From: Varroa destructor
Lineage: Eukaryota > Arthropoda > Arachnida > Mesostigmata > Varroidae
NCBI RefSeq assembly: GCF_002443255.2
Contig: NW_019211456.1
Location: 54,539,743-54,603,742, forward strand
Length of the DNA stretch: 64,000 nt
Direction of reading: 5' to 3'
Below the pieces are notes generated by a model that worked only from the letters and a program-made list of their open reading frames with translations, ran no database searches and was not told the DNA's origin. Each line of letters opens with the position of its first letter. Within the stretch, counting starts at the first letter, position 1. This document shows positions 13,111 through 25,720 of this stretch, piece by piece. A program made the translations under genes and the position numbers.

Positions 13111-15449
13111 GTGAAGAGCTGCTGTTGAAAGACTGTACACCATGTTTCTTACTGGACGTTTCACATCGCTGCTAAACGCGTTAGGAGCGTTCTAAAATAA
13201 TAGATATTTATATTTATTCTAAAAATGTTTGATTGAAAGACCATTATTCAGCTATTGATGATGAAATCATATTTCGATATCCATATATAAACAAAAATAC
13301 TAGGAAGGCAAAGCAACGAGAAAATACGTATTGAAATTCGAGGTGGCCCCACACTTCCAAGAAACAACCAAGGTAAATATAGCAGCCATGGTTATCGTTT
13401 GTGAAGGACTATTATAATACGTTTTTAACTTCGAAGGGTTGTCTGGGCTAACTTTTTCGGTAGCTGAACTCAGTCGCTAGGTGATGGACGACATTTGGCT
13501 TGCGAAAAACATAAAAATAACAAAAGTGCCAATCCAAAAGTCGGGTACGGATTTAAAATAACCATACGAAACCTTCGTTAACTCTAAAAGCCAAGATCAT
13601 TTGCAACATAAGTTAAACAGAAATGAACGTAATCGACGAATAGTATTACAGAAATTATCATTATTCAGAAAAGTGAAATACACAGCTTTTGAAGGGTTCA
13701 AAGCAACTGATTGAATTCGTTAGTTTGATAGACCTCCAAACATAAGCTACAGACAACGGAAGCTAACGCTATTGGTGCATTCTCGCTAGAACGCTCTTTT
13801 GCTGAAATGCTTAGAAAAAGAGTCCCACTGCTACTTGACGATAGACCCATTTGCGCCGAAACCTTCCGCATCGATTTTGTTTCCTGATGCTGTTCACTTC
13901 TAAATCTAGCTCAGCCCACCGCCTCGTGTTTACCTCAGACATCATAATAACTTCCTACTGTCCACCTACTAATGATTATGGATCACTATTCTCATACTTC
14001 CTGTCATCAGGATGCATCAATAGCTCCTTCTCAGAAGCACTGATATGATGAAATCTTTTCTCAGTTCTAACATTTGTCCTCTAACATAAGATCCTCTCAA
14101 GAAGTAACCATCATCATGTCTGTACACTTCACAACAGCAAGCAAACAACAGATGATACTGCATACAATTTGGATAGAAAGCAGTAGAACGAAACGTGTAT
14201 ATACAATCAGCGCCCTAAAAAAATATAGTACGACAAATGATGCGGTTTCTACTGTATATATCTATATACCCTTGTCTTTCTCATGAATGATTTGGGCCGA
14301 AAGTCTTAGCAAGTCTCTATCAATATAACAATAACAAGCAAATATCATATACCCTATGAAAGTTGGATAATCCTAGATTAAAGCAGAACGTTTATGCATG
14401 AAAGTAAATTATACCTTTACACATACTTGCAGATATTCTTAATAGCCTCTTCGATTCCACCTAACCAACCAATTATTTAATTTCGAACTGAATATTATTG
14501 ACGACAATGATCCGGCAAATCATGCGGGTTACTAAACCAGCAACAGCCGTATGCAGATATCTCTGCCTAATATTTGCCACGATGGTACCTATGTACCCTT
14601 CAGTCTTCAGACGTTCAGTAGGCTGTCGCCTATCTGCAACCTATTGGCTTAACAAGCTTTTAGTGTGATGTTTAGTAACGGGGCTATAAGAGACAAAATA
14701 TGGAGAAGGACAACAACAGGGTGAGATCAGTATAAGCACGCAATAGCAAGATGTTACTACGGTTGAATTTATGGGATGACCAAAAAGTTGCTTCGCAATA
14801 GGTGTACATCTTTGGCGCCTCGTCTTAGATGTTTGACATGCAATGGTCCATGTGCTTGGCCAGTGGTGAAATCAGAGTTAAATTACACCATTTTTTCTTA
14901 CCTGATTGGATGCCATTCTTCCGCATTTTTCCGTTATTACAATAAAACTCTTTGTAAGCTACTGACACGTTTGTTGAACCCGTGCCTAACAGAAAACACA
15001 AGAGATATGGACCTCAATGGAAACACTTTCCGTCCGTTTGTAAATATGGACAAATATTTGTTCTTGTCATCATGTTGTCAGCTTTGGCCTTATAAACGAT
15101 TTTTGGTATTATAAATAAAGGATACTGCACAAGTTTTGAAGGCTCACAGCTTATGAACAACCCGTACTTTCTAACGAAAAAGGAAGCAGCTGAGTAAAAA
15201 AATACCATTAACAGTTTATGTACGTATATAAGTTGTTATAACGCGTACCAATAGAATGCATTGTGGGTAACGCATTTGATATCGCGTCTTATAGTTTAGT
15301 AGTTTCTAGGGAGGCACCACCTCTCGGGTCAGGATATTATGTGTGGGCCCAAAAAATAAAGACTTGTAGACGTTTACCCAGGAAAAACGCCTTGTGTTGC
15401 AGCGCATGAGGTTTCCATTAAGGTTTGAAGCATACCTAAAAGATATCAA
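13111..15449. other. no gene recognised
   Basis: AT-rich. The + strand frame at 14776-15114 (112 codons from ATG, with LRCLTCNGPC near its start) has no recognisable domain and is most likely chance. Confidence 0.55.
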
Positions 15450-16020
15450 GGAATGGTGTCTGTGTACGACTTCACGGCGAAGCTTCCACAGGACTATCGA
15501 ATAAACCCAGGTATAGCTGAAGCCGTACCGTCGCCAGAGTGAGCCAAATTGCGCAATAGGTTAGGCTTGTGTCCGCTATAATCTGCGGGGCTTCTTCTAA
15601 ACGAAAGATTTTAGCGCTAATAGCAGCCTGATTTGGTACATTCCTAGCACGGAACGAGGGACTGGTGTTGGATACGAAATTCGTGCTAGCGCCTATTAGG
15701 AATTAGGAAGGTCTTGAAATAGTCTGTGTCATGAGAATGCAATAGGCAGACCCTCGTTTGAACAAAATCGCCGTTAGATTTGATGCAAGCGCAATTGTTC
15801 TTAGCTTCTGTATCGAGTACAAAAGAACACGGCGCTGTTGCGGATTGCGGGAGCCTAGCCTGGAGCCGCAATCAGGCTCTGTCACCTCGGGCATTGAATG
15901 ACTGCATAACGGGTATTAAGGCGCCTCCATATCGACCTTGGCGTATATCTTCAATGCAGGGAAATAATGGCTAAGTGTGAAAATTGCCGAAGTTCGAACT
16001 TTAGAGGCCCAAGCGCATGT
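15450..16020 (+). pseudogene. decayed Ty3/gypsy-like gag-protease remnant (copy A)
   Basis: This stretch aligns by eye with copies B and C. It shares the TAGCGCTAATAGCAGC block with B (15612-15627), then LARNEGLVLDTKFVLAPIRN upstream of the protease position (about 15645-15705). It then shares GCGCTGTTGCGGATTGCGGGAGCCTAGCCTGGAGC with C (about 15830-15864). A GLCP...AG string near 15565 sits where B has the possible zinc-knuckle start. No intact protease triad is readable. The short antiparallel frames at 15686-15974 are shadows. The boundaries are approximate. Confidence 0.6.
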
Positions 16021-16348
16021 ATTTGAACATCTGTCCCTATTCAAAATCATCTAGAATTGGAGAGGCAATCGGTTGCAGATTATTCCAAGGTGCATACACG
16101 CAAGGCTTAATGGGAGTGATCCTAGAAAAGAAGGTTCTAGCAAAGAAAACTGGTGCCGTAGTGTACCAGGGATGGTACAAAAGTGGTACTACAAACTTTA
16201 GCGGACTCTCAAATGAATATTATCACATACCTGTAAGTTTGGTATTTAGCCGGAAACGTGTACTGGCCTATACCATACCGGAACACATACATAGATAGCG
16301 CGGCCGAGTGTTCTCATGTCTAGGTCTTTAGTATTTCCGCTGCCATCG

Positions 16349-16696
16349 TTATAAAACAACAAGGTATAGAGTAAATAAATAGCATTTTACGGTTAATAAA
16401 GTGTGTTCACCACAAATGTATAATTTGGGGACATAATATAATATTGTTGTTGCTGTCGCTGTGGCGCGTGCGTACGTCGGCATCTTAATATCAGTGAGGC
16501 CGTCACAACGGCGGTTGACTTCAAGTTGACAGCGCTGCTCATGGACCACAGACCGCGGCAACGGGTCAGTCGCTTTCACCAGAAGAGTTGTATCTGAGGC
16601 CATGGACGATAGAGTAACAGCGACACCGTACCTTTTCCACCCGCTCTTTGGTTTGCCGCCCTCTAGTTCACTAATATCCGCATCAGCATCATGTCT
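16349..16696 (-). other. unrecognised open frame in a GC-richer island
   Basis: On the - strand the frame is open from 16696 to 16349 (about 115 codons). It begins with the acidic stretch HDADADISELEGGKPKSGW upstream of the first ATG (16603). The GC-richer part spans about 16440-16930. On the + strand of the same island, a 32-codon frame MAAATAACARELRATMNASG starts at 16851. I cannot name either. The block may be a mobile-element relic or a hidden exon. Confidence 0.2.
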
Positions 16697-16930
16697 TCAC
16701 TAGTCGCTTCTACTGGGTGTTTGGCCTTCCCCGTGGCTCAATTCAGCTGGGCTTTCCCTTCTTTTAAAAGTTGAGTGGCCGGGTATGTGGCCCTACGTCT
16801 ATAATAAACGGTCTGCAACAGTGACACGATCTATGCTATGTGAGAGTGCAATGGCAGCGGCAACAGCAGCATGTGCGCGTGAGCTTCGAGCGACAATGAA
16901 TGCCTCGGGCTTTGCATTGCTTCGCTTGCT

Positions 16931-18949
16931 AGGCTATGGAAATCATTGATATTAGGATAAGATCAACGGAATTGATTACTGTCGAACCTACATCACTATT
17001 CAATAATATCATACTTTCCTTGTCTATAATATCATATATATACTCAAATTGGCGGCAAACCAATGAAGGAGCCCACGTATGTCCTTATTCAGTTAGAATT
17101 CGATTGGTGGTCTATCAAGGACATCTATTTATTAAACTAACAGAAAAAAACTGCCCGTTTAAAAGGAACGAATGGTGCATTCGTTTTCCAAAAAAAAGTC
17201 CTCGAACGTTTTTGCAGCGATTGCCATCTAGGCTACGAGCAAGACGTTTCGGCACGTTGTCAACTTAAAGGCAAAACTACTTATTTTTGCCCCATCAAGG
17301 AACCAATTATGAGGTTTTGATGAACATTTGTCCACATAAAAACGATGTGATTACATTTCTTGAATGAATAAATAATAGGTCTAACAACTTTTTTATGAAA
17401 CTTTATTACACAGGTCAGAAAAGCCCAGTTTTGGAAAGCTCAAGATTTTAAGTTTCGAACGATGTTCCGGCCACACTTATATCTCCATTCTATGAAACAA
17501 AGAAAGAAATTTGCCAAGTGATGACACATGGTTTGGTTACTTTTCACTTCAAATAAAACTGTCTTTCATGTCCATCGATTTCAAATAATTTCACACATGT
17601 ATGCATTCGTGCAATAGTAGAGAAAGTTTGTTGCATGAATAGCTCTGCGTTATGTTAGCTTAAATAGTTACCCTAAATAGTTGTGGTCAATTCCTTAGAT
17701 TCTGTTCCAGCAAATATGTATGTTAACCCCGTTGACAAAATTATATTGGATACATCACCATCTCTGCATACGGATCATATTGCAGAGTTTAACCCCTATG
17801 TTTTATGTCCAGTATCGCCGTTAGGCATTTTATCATACGGCTAACTCTCAGCCCGAAACGAAGTGCATTTGTGCTTGGGTACAAATCTAGACCACAATGT
17901 GTCCCTACGATTAGCAGGCAAATACGTTAACCACTAAGGCATCATGGGGACATTCACAGTTTTATCCAAAAACAATCAATTTTCCATAACGAATTGTTGG
18001 CTACTGGTAGTTTGTGTATTAGAGATCGACACAATGTTCTCGGTGCATCTATAATATATTTGTACGAGAAACATACAAGAACATGTGTCTTATTAACCTA
18101 AGTTAGTAATAATCTAAAATAAACTGCTTACGTATTAGCCAACATGACTACTTCTATTGCTCATTTGGCCAAATAAAACGTATAAAAGTTTGTACCACAC
18201 GCTACCATTGCTACTCATAATTTTTCGAATTTGGTAAACAAAGATGCGTTAAGTTCACAATTCTCAGCGAAAGAGTCACTTATGTAGTAGACAATAATCA
18301 AGTCTGGTAATTCTGTGGTTGTCAATCGTTACAAATGTTTCATTTGTTTGCTATCATTCTAGCTTTATTCTTCATCCTCGGTATCAATAATCAAATTTTT
18401 AGATATGACTTCATTGCATTTATCTCACATAGTACTGGCATACATGTATTGCTATGTAATAATGGCTTTTAATATAAAGCTTCGTGTAATGATAACAATC
18501 TATTCATGCAACTTCTGGTTGCTCTAGCGGTACGTTATTTGTTTATTTGGCTCTCCAGCTTTCCCATTCAGAAGTAATACCACTTGGTTGGAGTGAAAAT
18601 GATTACGTTGCTCTTTATTTAAATGTAGGGGGGAGGGAAACAACTGTCATAATTATTACTAATTAATATCTCGAGATAATTCTCGACCAGGCATGTTACG
18701 ATAAGTTAGGGGCTTACACGCGGCTACATTTACGAAGCAATAATAATAGTTTGTCCTAGCAAAGGAGTTTGTTGAACTTGTCATTAGATTACGTTCATAT
18801 CGCTTTAAAATGCTTACAGGCCGACAGCTTGTTTATATTTAAAAACAAAATGGTTATATAATATATATCTAAGTCGAATCTTATGCTGCGATTCTCCTGC
18901 TTATGATATTATTGGTTGTTGTTTCTTAAATCAGTAACTCTGTAATACC
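16931..18949. other. no protein gene recognised
   Basis: AT-rich apart from the tRNA-like sequence at 17874-17950. The + strand frame of 110 codons at 16936-17268 shows no motif. Confidence 0.55.
17874..17950 (-). other. tRNA-like sequence, probably a SINE head or tRNA pseudogene
   Basis: Read on the - strand from 17950, TCCCCATGA leads into TGCCTTAGTGGTTA (17941-17928), a good A box. TGCCTGCTAATCGTAGG follows, in the place of a Ser(GCT)-like anticodon arm. GGTCTAGATTT (17893-17883) then matches the B box with substitutions, mostly transitions. The 3' acceptor strand does not pair with TCCCCATG, and the anticodon stem is poor, so a working tRNA is unlikely. Many animal SINEs carry this type of GTGGTTAA...TGCCTGCTAATC head. 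A SINE tail was not defined. Confidence 0.45.
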
Positions 18950-19357
18950 GGTGAGGAATCGAGCGGGAACGTAAACTAAGGTGGGTTAACTGCGTCTTTT
19001 GCCGCTCATGACGGCGCCTTCCTTGTACGGGTAAACAGGAGGCGCGTGGGTGGGACTCTTGGTTGACTGCTAGACTGCTTGCTTTGGGTGATTGTATATT
19101 AGCTCAATACAAGGGGTCGACAAACATACACATTGTTGAACATCACCGTAGTCGCATGACGCCAACTAGCGATGCCGGCAACAAATGTATGGACGGAACG
19201 AACCGCCGGTCGCTTATTCGGCAGTAACGAAGACATGACGAAGAAACCACAGAAACTCGACCCAGCTGCAGACACTGCGCGGACAGAAAATTTTTCTGCC
19301 CACTACATCGACAGTTTCACATTTCTTATCATTTATTGTGAAACGATAAGAGTGTAG
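18950..19357 (+). pseudogene. possible gag amino-terminal fragment with GC-rich leader
   Basis: A GC-richer block of about 330 bases ends in a 61-codon frame from ATG 19172. The part KKPQKLDPAADTARTENF resembles the start of Ty3/gypsy gag proteins, which often read K-P-x-x-L-D-x-x-x-D-T-A. The frame runs into AT-rich sequence and a stop. It may be another fragment of the family seen at 15450, 24600 and 49558, which lack this segment. The resemblance is short; an unrelated frame is possible. Confidence 0.3.
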
Positions 19358-22300
19358 TTTAAAAGTGATAGTCGTAACGTGTTACTATTGCTATAGTCTG
19401 TACGCTAGTGCGTCTGCCCTATATATGCATATTCAATATTCGATATCTGTAAGTACATGTGTGGTTGAAAATGTCTAGGTACTATGAATTTGCCTGTATC
19501 TCGCAAAGTGGCAGTTGTAACAATTCCTATTCGTAACTAATTGCACTCTAAGGTGGTCGCTGGCATTGTTTGTACGGTACGCTCAACATTGCGGTAAAAC
19601 ATTGTTATTATTATTACAATAATTGTGCAAAGCGGTCCGTCTGAATTTTGACACATTTGATCGGGCTACTTGCTGTAGTGAAAATTCACTTATCAGAAGA
19701 AAACTTCGTACTAAAAGAACTAATCCTAGTTCTAATCATAACGAAACCGCTAACTTATCATGGCGGAGCAAAAAGTTCGTCTTTGGAGCATTGAACTTCG
19801 GATGCTTTCGCACTATGCGAGTTGCAGTGAAACTAAAGACTTCTAGTTACAAATATTACATGACTCGGAGTTTTCCGTTTTTTTTTTTATATATACTAAT
19901 TAAGCTGAAAAGCAAAATTGCTTATTAACTGTACTTTACATCTTTATATCCTACTTAAGACTAAGTACACTTTTGGAGTGATGTAGCCTGTTTGACGAAT
20001 GCCTTCAGTGTCTCAAAATGACGTTAGCTGTAGAAAATCATTCAACGTATATTGGTGTCTTAGCGTTCAATTTCGATACCAAAAGTGCAATTTACTTTGA
20101 GGCGCTTTCAAATAATAACGGACGTGCATGTACACTATTTTATGAAAATCTACTTTTAATTTCCGAAGTCGAATTAAATTTGATATAATATTTGTAGCAA
20201 TATGACACTGTGGTAAGACTCACTTTAGAACTAGGTGGGTTTATATTGTTTTGACATCGCGTGAATACTAAGCACCGCGTTCTAAAACTAAAGTGCAGAG
20301 AGCGCCTTCGTCTTTCTAGTTTGATGTTGACTCTGTACTTAACTTTAAGATATGTTTTCGGAACCTGTAATAATTGGCGAAGTTGTGCTGATCAGTATTA
20401 TATCATAAACTAAAACAAGTGAAGACAGGTTGCACAGAGTCCTGACATTATTTACAATGTTATATGGTACAGTATAGTGCGCTTTTATTCTCAGCAGTGT
20501 CCATGTTATAGACCAAATACGGGATGGTGTACTATTAAACAGGCTTCCCGGAAAAAAGACTCACGGAAAAAATGGCTTTCAGCGACTTCTAGTCGCCTAT
20601 GAAAAGTCCCGATTATAGGCATTGTACTGTACCTAGAAGCCAGTGCTAATAAATACTTGAAAAAATATATTTGTCCATAAGTATAATTTCACACTTCTTA
20701 TTTAAATTGCTTTAGCCGTCAAAGAATATAGCTCTTTTATCTATTTTCGACGTTTTCAAATGAAATCAAGGCAACCAAACAGTCGTACGAAATTTACTAG
20801 CGTAACCTTTTAAGCTTACTTAAAAGAACTTAGAGTGTTTTAATTTACAACGGCAATCTATTGAGACTCATTTTTGTGGTCGGTGAGAAATATTTGTAAC
20901 AGGCCTAATAAACACAGTATTAATATAACTATACGGAAAACAATTTTTCGTTAGTCTACCTCTACGTGTATAACAGCATAGGCTGAATTTGCCTACCATC
21001 GGGCTTAAATGACCCAACTATTGTGCGAAACGAGCTAAGTGCGCAATCTTCAATTACATAACAGTGTATTTAATTTTTAGAAAAGTTCCAGCGATTCGTA
21101 TCAATTGTGCCCATTTTTCGTGATATGTCCTCGACATATTGTAGTACCGGAACTGTTACGAGGTGACCACATAGGAAGTATAAAAGAATAGGGAGTGACG
21201 AAATTATTTTTTCTTTTTAAAGCAAACCTAGCAAGGCAAAAATTATCCGTATTGTAATAAGGTTGTATGTTGTAGGAAGACCACCTACACTATTACTTCA
21301 CGCTGATAGATAGCGCTTCTGTGTTTTACACTGTTTTGCAAAATAGGCTGGTTTTCTTAACCCAAAATCACTGCGTCCGAATGCCCGTTGGTAGAGCGAT
21401 GCTATTCGGAGGAGCTAGTTAAAAACTGCTGTTGTCAATCCATCATTAGTAGCCTTGTAGTGGCAACTATAAGAGTAACATCACAATCCAATTAAATGTG
21501 CAGCGAATGCAATGTCCTTACCCTCTTCACTTGGGCCAATACCTCTTGCATATGTACTTTTACTTATGCTCCACACTATCTCTCGGATACGTGCTTCAGC
21601 TCAAAAACAACCTTCTACCTGACTTAGCTTTTTCCAATTTCTATTTGTCGCACTCGTGTTTTAATGCACCGGCCCACAAGTGCGGGTTACGGGGTCTTAA
21701 CCAAGGTATTTGTGGCTGTTTCTGTTGTTAATTGCAAAACTAATGGCCCAGAACGAGATTGCACTATCAGCCAGCAAGGCGAGCATGACCTACGTTAACC
21801 GCGATCATGTAGGGTATGATCCATCTACAAGTGCGCTATTTCGCAACTGTTATAATAGTGGGTCGTTTGAGACATGCAAGTGCTCCCAAAAGAAAGCGCA
21901 AGAAGATTATGCAGAGTGGCACATCTAAATTGAGGATGTTTTTAAGCCTTGTTTTTAAGACTGTATTTACACGAAAATATATAGTTCAAGGCAATTTTGT
22001 GCATATGCTAGAACTGTAATCCTAAACGATTATGCTTATTCAATATAATTATTATTCAGAACCTAAACCGCTCAGTAATCATTTTCAAATACTGCTCCTT
22101 TAAGCTGCAAATTAGTTTTATTGGTGATCCTACGTTATATAATATTGGTGAGTGTGAATTCACTAAAGTGGTGCTCGTAGGCGCTACATACGAAAGATTT
22201 CAGAGGAATTACATGCTGAGCTGATAGCAGGGCAAAGGTTTTAAAAATACAGGGACCTAAAACAGTCAACTACAGATAGTGCGAAGGCCTCAAAAAGCTA

Positions 22301-24599
22301 ATTGTTGGAGTTTATTCAAGCGACCCATTTGATAGTTATTCCCCCTTCTACAACAGCCGTTAGGTTCCGTATAAAAAAAATCAAATATATCAAAAATGAG
22401 ATTTTGAGCCACCTTGATGCATTGAATTACTTGAATCTAAATTCTATTGAGGATCTTTCGATTTGTCTTATGGATTTCTTAGAGGCCGCATAAAAACGGA
22501 TAATAGCGCAGACCGTCAGATTTACATAAAAAAAAGAACGTTTTTAATCCCGCTGACGCTTTGCCAATTCCGAAGACACTGGATAAAATTTTGTCTTCGT
22601 TCAAATTGTGACATTGAGTACTCTTTTCCAACATAACGAATTGGTTGTTCTATTCTATGAAGAATTGGCTTTTATCTGCTGCCAAAACTAGTGGGTCAGC
22701 ATATGCCTGTTAGGATCAAAAGTTTTACCGAAAAATGGCGCGTCACTATGTGAATAGAGCAATGTTTGAAATTTAGAGTGCATAGGGTAAAGACAACTTA
22801 GTATGCTGATGTTTCAAATGAAAAAGCTGAATACGGAAAGTACTGATAAGCCGCAGATCCTTTCTACCTTAACATCCATCGACTCTGAAAGGACTTTCAT
22901 TCGTGAAGTGTTGTTTACGATAGGCGCATCGTTAGATTCTTTTTAGATGTCTCTAAAATCTATAGCTTCTTAAAACGTAAAGGCGGATTGCTTTAAAAAG
23001 TTGATGAGTATATAAAAAGGATGACTATATCATTTAACTTAAAATCTAGACGTCTGCAAAAGCAAATCATTTTTGAAAATTTATTTGTTAAATCGCGAAT
23101 GGCTTTTAACTGTAACTGTGAAAGATATTCGGACATGTTGACTGGTTCAGATACGCTACTCGAAAACAATTTCGTGTGCTTATATTTTGAACTGGAAATA
23201 ATCTAAAAAAGACTAACCGCTAAACTTTTCTGGTTCACCGAATTGGAGCTAAATCCTGTGTTCTACTAATCTCCTGATCATTTCTGGCTCGAGGTTTAAG
23301 GATCATCACAAATAGCTTGGAGCCATTTTCCGAACTGAAAACTTCCGCTGTACTCATGACAAATCTTTGGTGTTTTATTGTAGAAAAAGCCGTTTTTATT
23401 TTATTAGTATAAAGAATAGCGACTGAATGTATGCCCATTATGACAAATAATCTTCCAAAATACGTCTAAACTTATCTGTAACGTCGAAGAAAACAAGACG
23501 AATATATTTTAGGTTTTATTTTATACATACTTTGGGTAAACGACACATACTACGCTTACAGTTTCATTAAAATTGATTCGCAAAATGAGTTTTACTAAAG
23601 CTTTGTAAGTGTAGTTGAAATTAAACTCTGACGAGTTTCTGGAAACTCTGCTGGAGTTGTTTTTTATTCCGACCTAAAAATATGTTTTATATTTAAAACA
23701 ATTGTACAAGACAGTGCCTCCAATTCACGATCGTTTTGGCGCACTATTTATCGCAGCGGGTATGCGTTCATACTACTGCTATCAGACATAAATCATTTTT
23801 TTTTTCCAAAACAAGGTAACAAACTCGTCACGGCAAATAGCAGTGCGTCTTCCTCCAACTTTAGATCTTTTCGCACTGGAAAACTTCCGTTAGCAATCGA
23901 TAATTTACAATATTGCTAATTTTCATGTGACTTCTGAAAAATCCAAAAGAGGTCTTTATAAAAGAAACTGGAAGATTTTTAATAGGGTTTAGATTTAGAG
24001 GACTCGAAAATTTGTCAAAAACACTCAAAGCCATTTTTGATACACTCACTTTTTTAATGCAGAAAATAACGGTCGTTTCAAAGAAGAGAATATCAGCTGT
24101 CAATTATGCCTTTTAGATAAGCTCCAACAGCTAAGATTTTTAAAACTTTTTGTGCCCTTTTCGATCTATCAAGTCTTTTGACTGTTTCAAGCCCTGAGAA
24201 AAAAGCCCCTGAGAAAAAATCCTTAAATAAATCATATAAAGACAGGCCTTCTGCTACTAACTTAAAATCATTTCGTTATAACGCACGATTATTGTTAGAA
24301 AGTTATTTGCAAATCAAAGAAGAAATACTTAACAAATTAATTAGTGGTTTTTTAATAATTTGATAACAGATAGTTCAGCTGTAATCGCGATAAAAGGTGG
24401 TTATAATGAACAAATATAAGTGCAAAACGTGAAAAAATTTCGTTAAAATATCCAGGTTTGTTTAGATACGGTCCTAGAAAAAAGGCATACGAAAGATTCT
24501 TAATTTACACGTGCCCCATATGTATATGTATACATATATATGTATAAACGGTTAATAACATATCGAATGTTAGATTCTTCCTTCAGCATTGTTATACAA
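19358..24599. other. no gene recognised
   Basis: AT-rich, with scattered frames below 105 codons. A short direct repeat CCCTGAGAAAAAA occurs twice at 24192-24220. A TA-rich near-palindrome (ATGTATACATATATATGTATA) lies at about 24524-24545. Confidence 0.55.
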
Positions 24600-25720
24600 G
24601 AACAAGGTGCAAATAAACTGAATTTGCATTGATACTGGTGTATCGTCGCTGCAGTTGGTGGGAGCGGTAAGAAAACGAATCATCGGAGCCAACGTGCTTA
24701 GCAACGTTGAGGCTAAATCTTTTGTGGAAGGCTTGACAGAGGGCGGAGAGATTCGCATTGGCATTGAAGCAACCTAGATTTTTGAAAACTGCAACCATGG
24801 CTAATCCCAAATGCGCCTGTTTGGACTTGCTCACTGCATTCTGCTAAGTCCGGCCCAACACTGGTTCGAATATGTCACGGGGAGTACCGAAACGTAGGAG
24901 TTCAAGGCTTGTCTAAAAGAGCGGTTTCCATGGGAAATATCACGCTACGTAAAATAATATTATACACGGTTGCGAAAAGGCAGAACACACTCACCCATAA
25001 GAAGCGGTTTTAATAAAGCGCGTCGAGTTGACGTTTGATTTAGATAGCGGAAGGAACAGAGAATAGAGGAAGGTATCATAAAATCACCTTCACACCAGTG
25101 TCACCGCTGGACTTCACAACTCTTACGAAACTAGTAAGTAGTTGCCCGATGTATAAGCCCAACTGTCGACTGGATTAGAAACCAGCAGGTCTTTGTGTTT
25201 ACTGTGATGTCCAGAGTTGTCTCCAGTCCGCAATTCTAGCGCTAACAACAGCAAGATTCAATGCATTAGCGTAGCACGAAATAAAGAGTCCGTTTTAAAT
25301 GCAAAGTTACTGATAGCGCCCTACATGGAGTTGGGAGGCCTTGAAGTGGCGATGTCAGGAAAACGTAGCCGGAGGACCCTTGTCTAAACAAGATAACCAC
25401 TAGATTAAAGGAACAGGTGCTCCTAGCAGCGTACTGGCCAGTAGGCTAAAGTCTTGAATCAAAACGCACGCAGCGCTACTGCTGATTCTGCGAGTCTAAA
25501 CTGAAGCCGTAATCATAAGACGCATAGACATGCAAATATTGGAAAAATTGGGCAGGTAAAGAAGGGCTTTCATGTCAGCCCTGATATGGATCTGCTATTC
25601 AAAAAGGCGACGTTGCTGGCGTTCATAGCCCAAGAAGCCGAACGTGTGGTGACGGGGTCTACTCGCATTCGCTACAGTCCGCAACTGGATAGGCAATCAA
25701 TTGAGAAGTTGTCGACACAA
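24600..25720 (+). pseudogene. decayed Ty3/gypsy-like gag-protease remnant (copy B)
   Basis: Reading across frameshifts, AQHWFEYVTGSTET and then EFKACLKERFP (about 24853-24932) follow the gag pattern A-x-x-W-F...W-x-x-F-x-x-x-L-x-x-R-F. Further on, GLCVYC (about 25190) looks like the first half of a gag zinc knuckle. VARNKESVLNAKLLIAPYME (about 25275-25335) then aligns with copy A at the region just before the protease. Nucleotide identity with copy A is visible around the TAGCGCTAAYARCAGC block (25237 in B, 15612 in A). The copy has many stops. Frames reported on the opposite strand at 24570-24834 are shadows of this gag. Confidence 0.65.

Noticed and set aside
14776..15114. 112-codon + strand frame with CLTCNGPC
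   Set aside because: No zinc-binding pattern is completed, and there is no splice, promoter or family support.
21375..21420. GCCCGTTGGTAGAGC resembling a tRNA D arm
   Set aside because: No anticodon arm or GGTTCRANYCC B box follows within tRNA distance.
24570..24834. Two overlapping - strand frames
   Set aside because: They are opposite the gag remnant of copy B, which explains the open sequence better.
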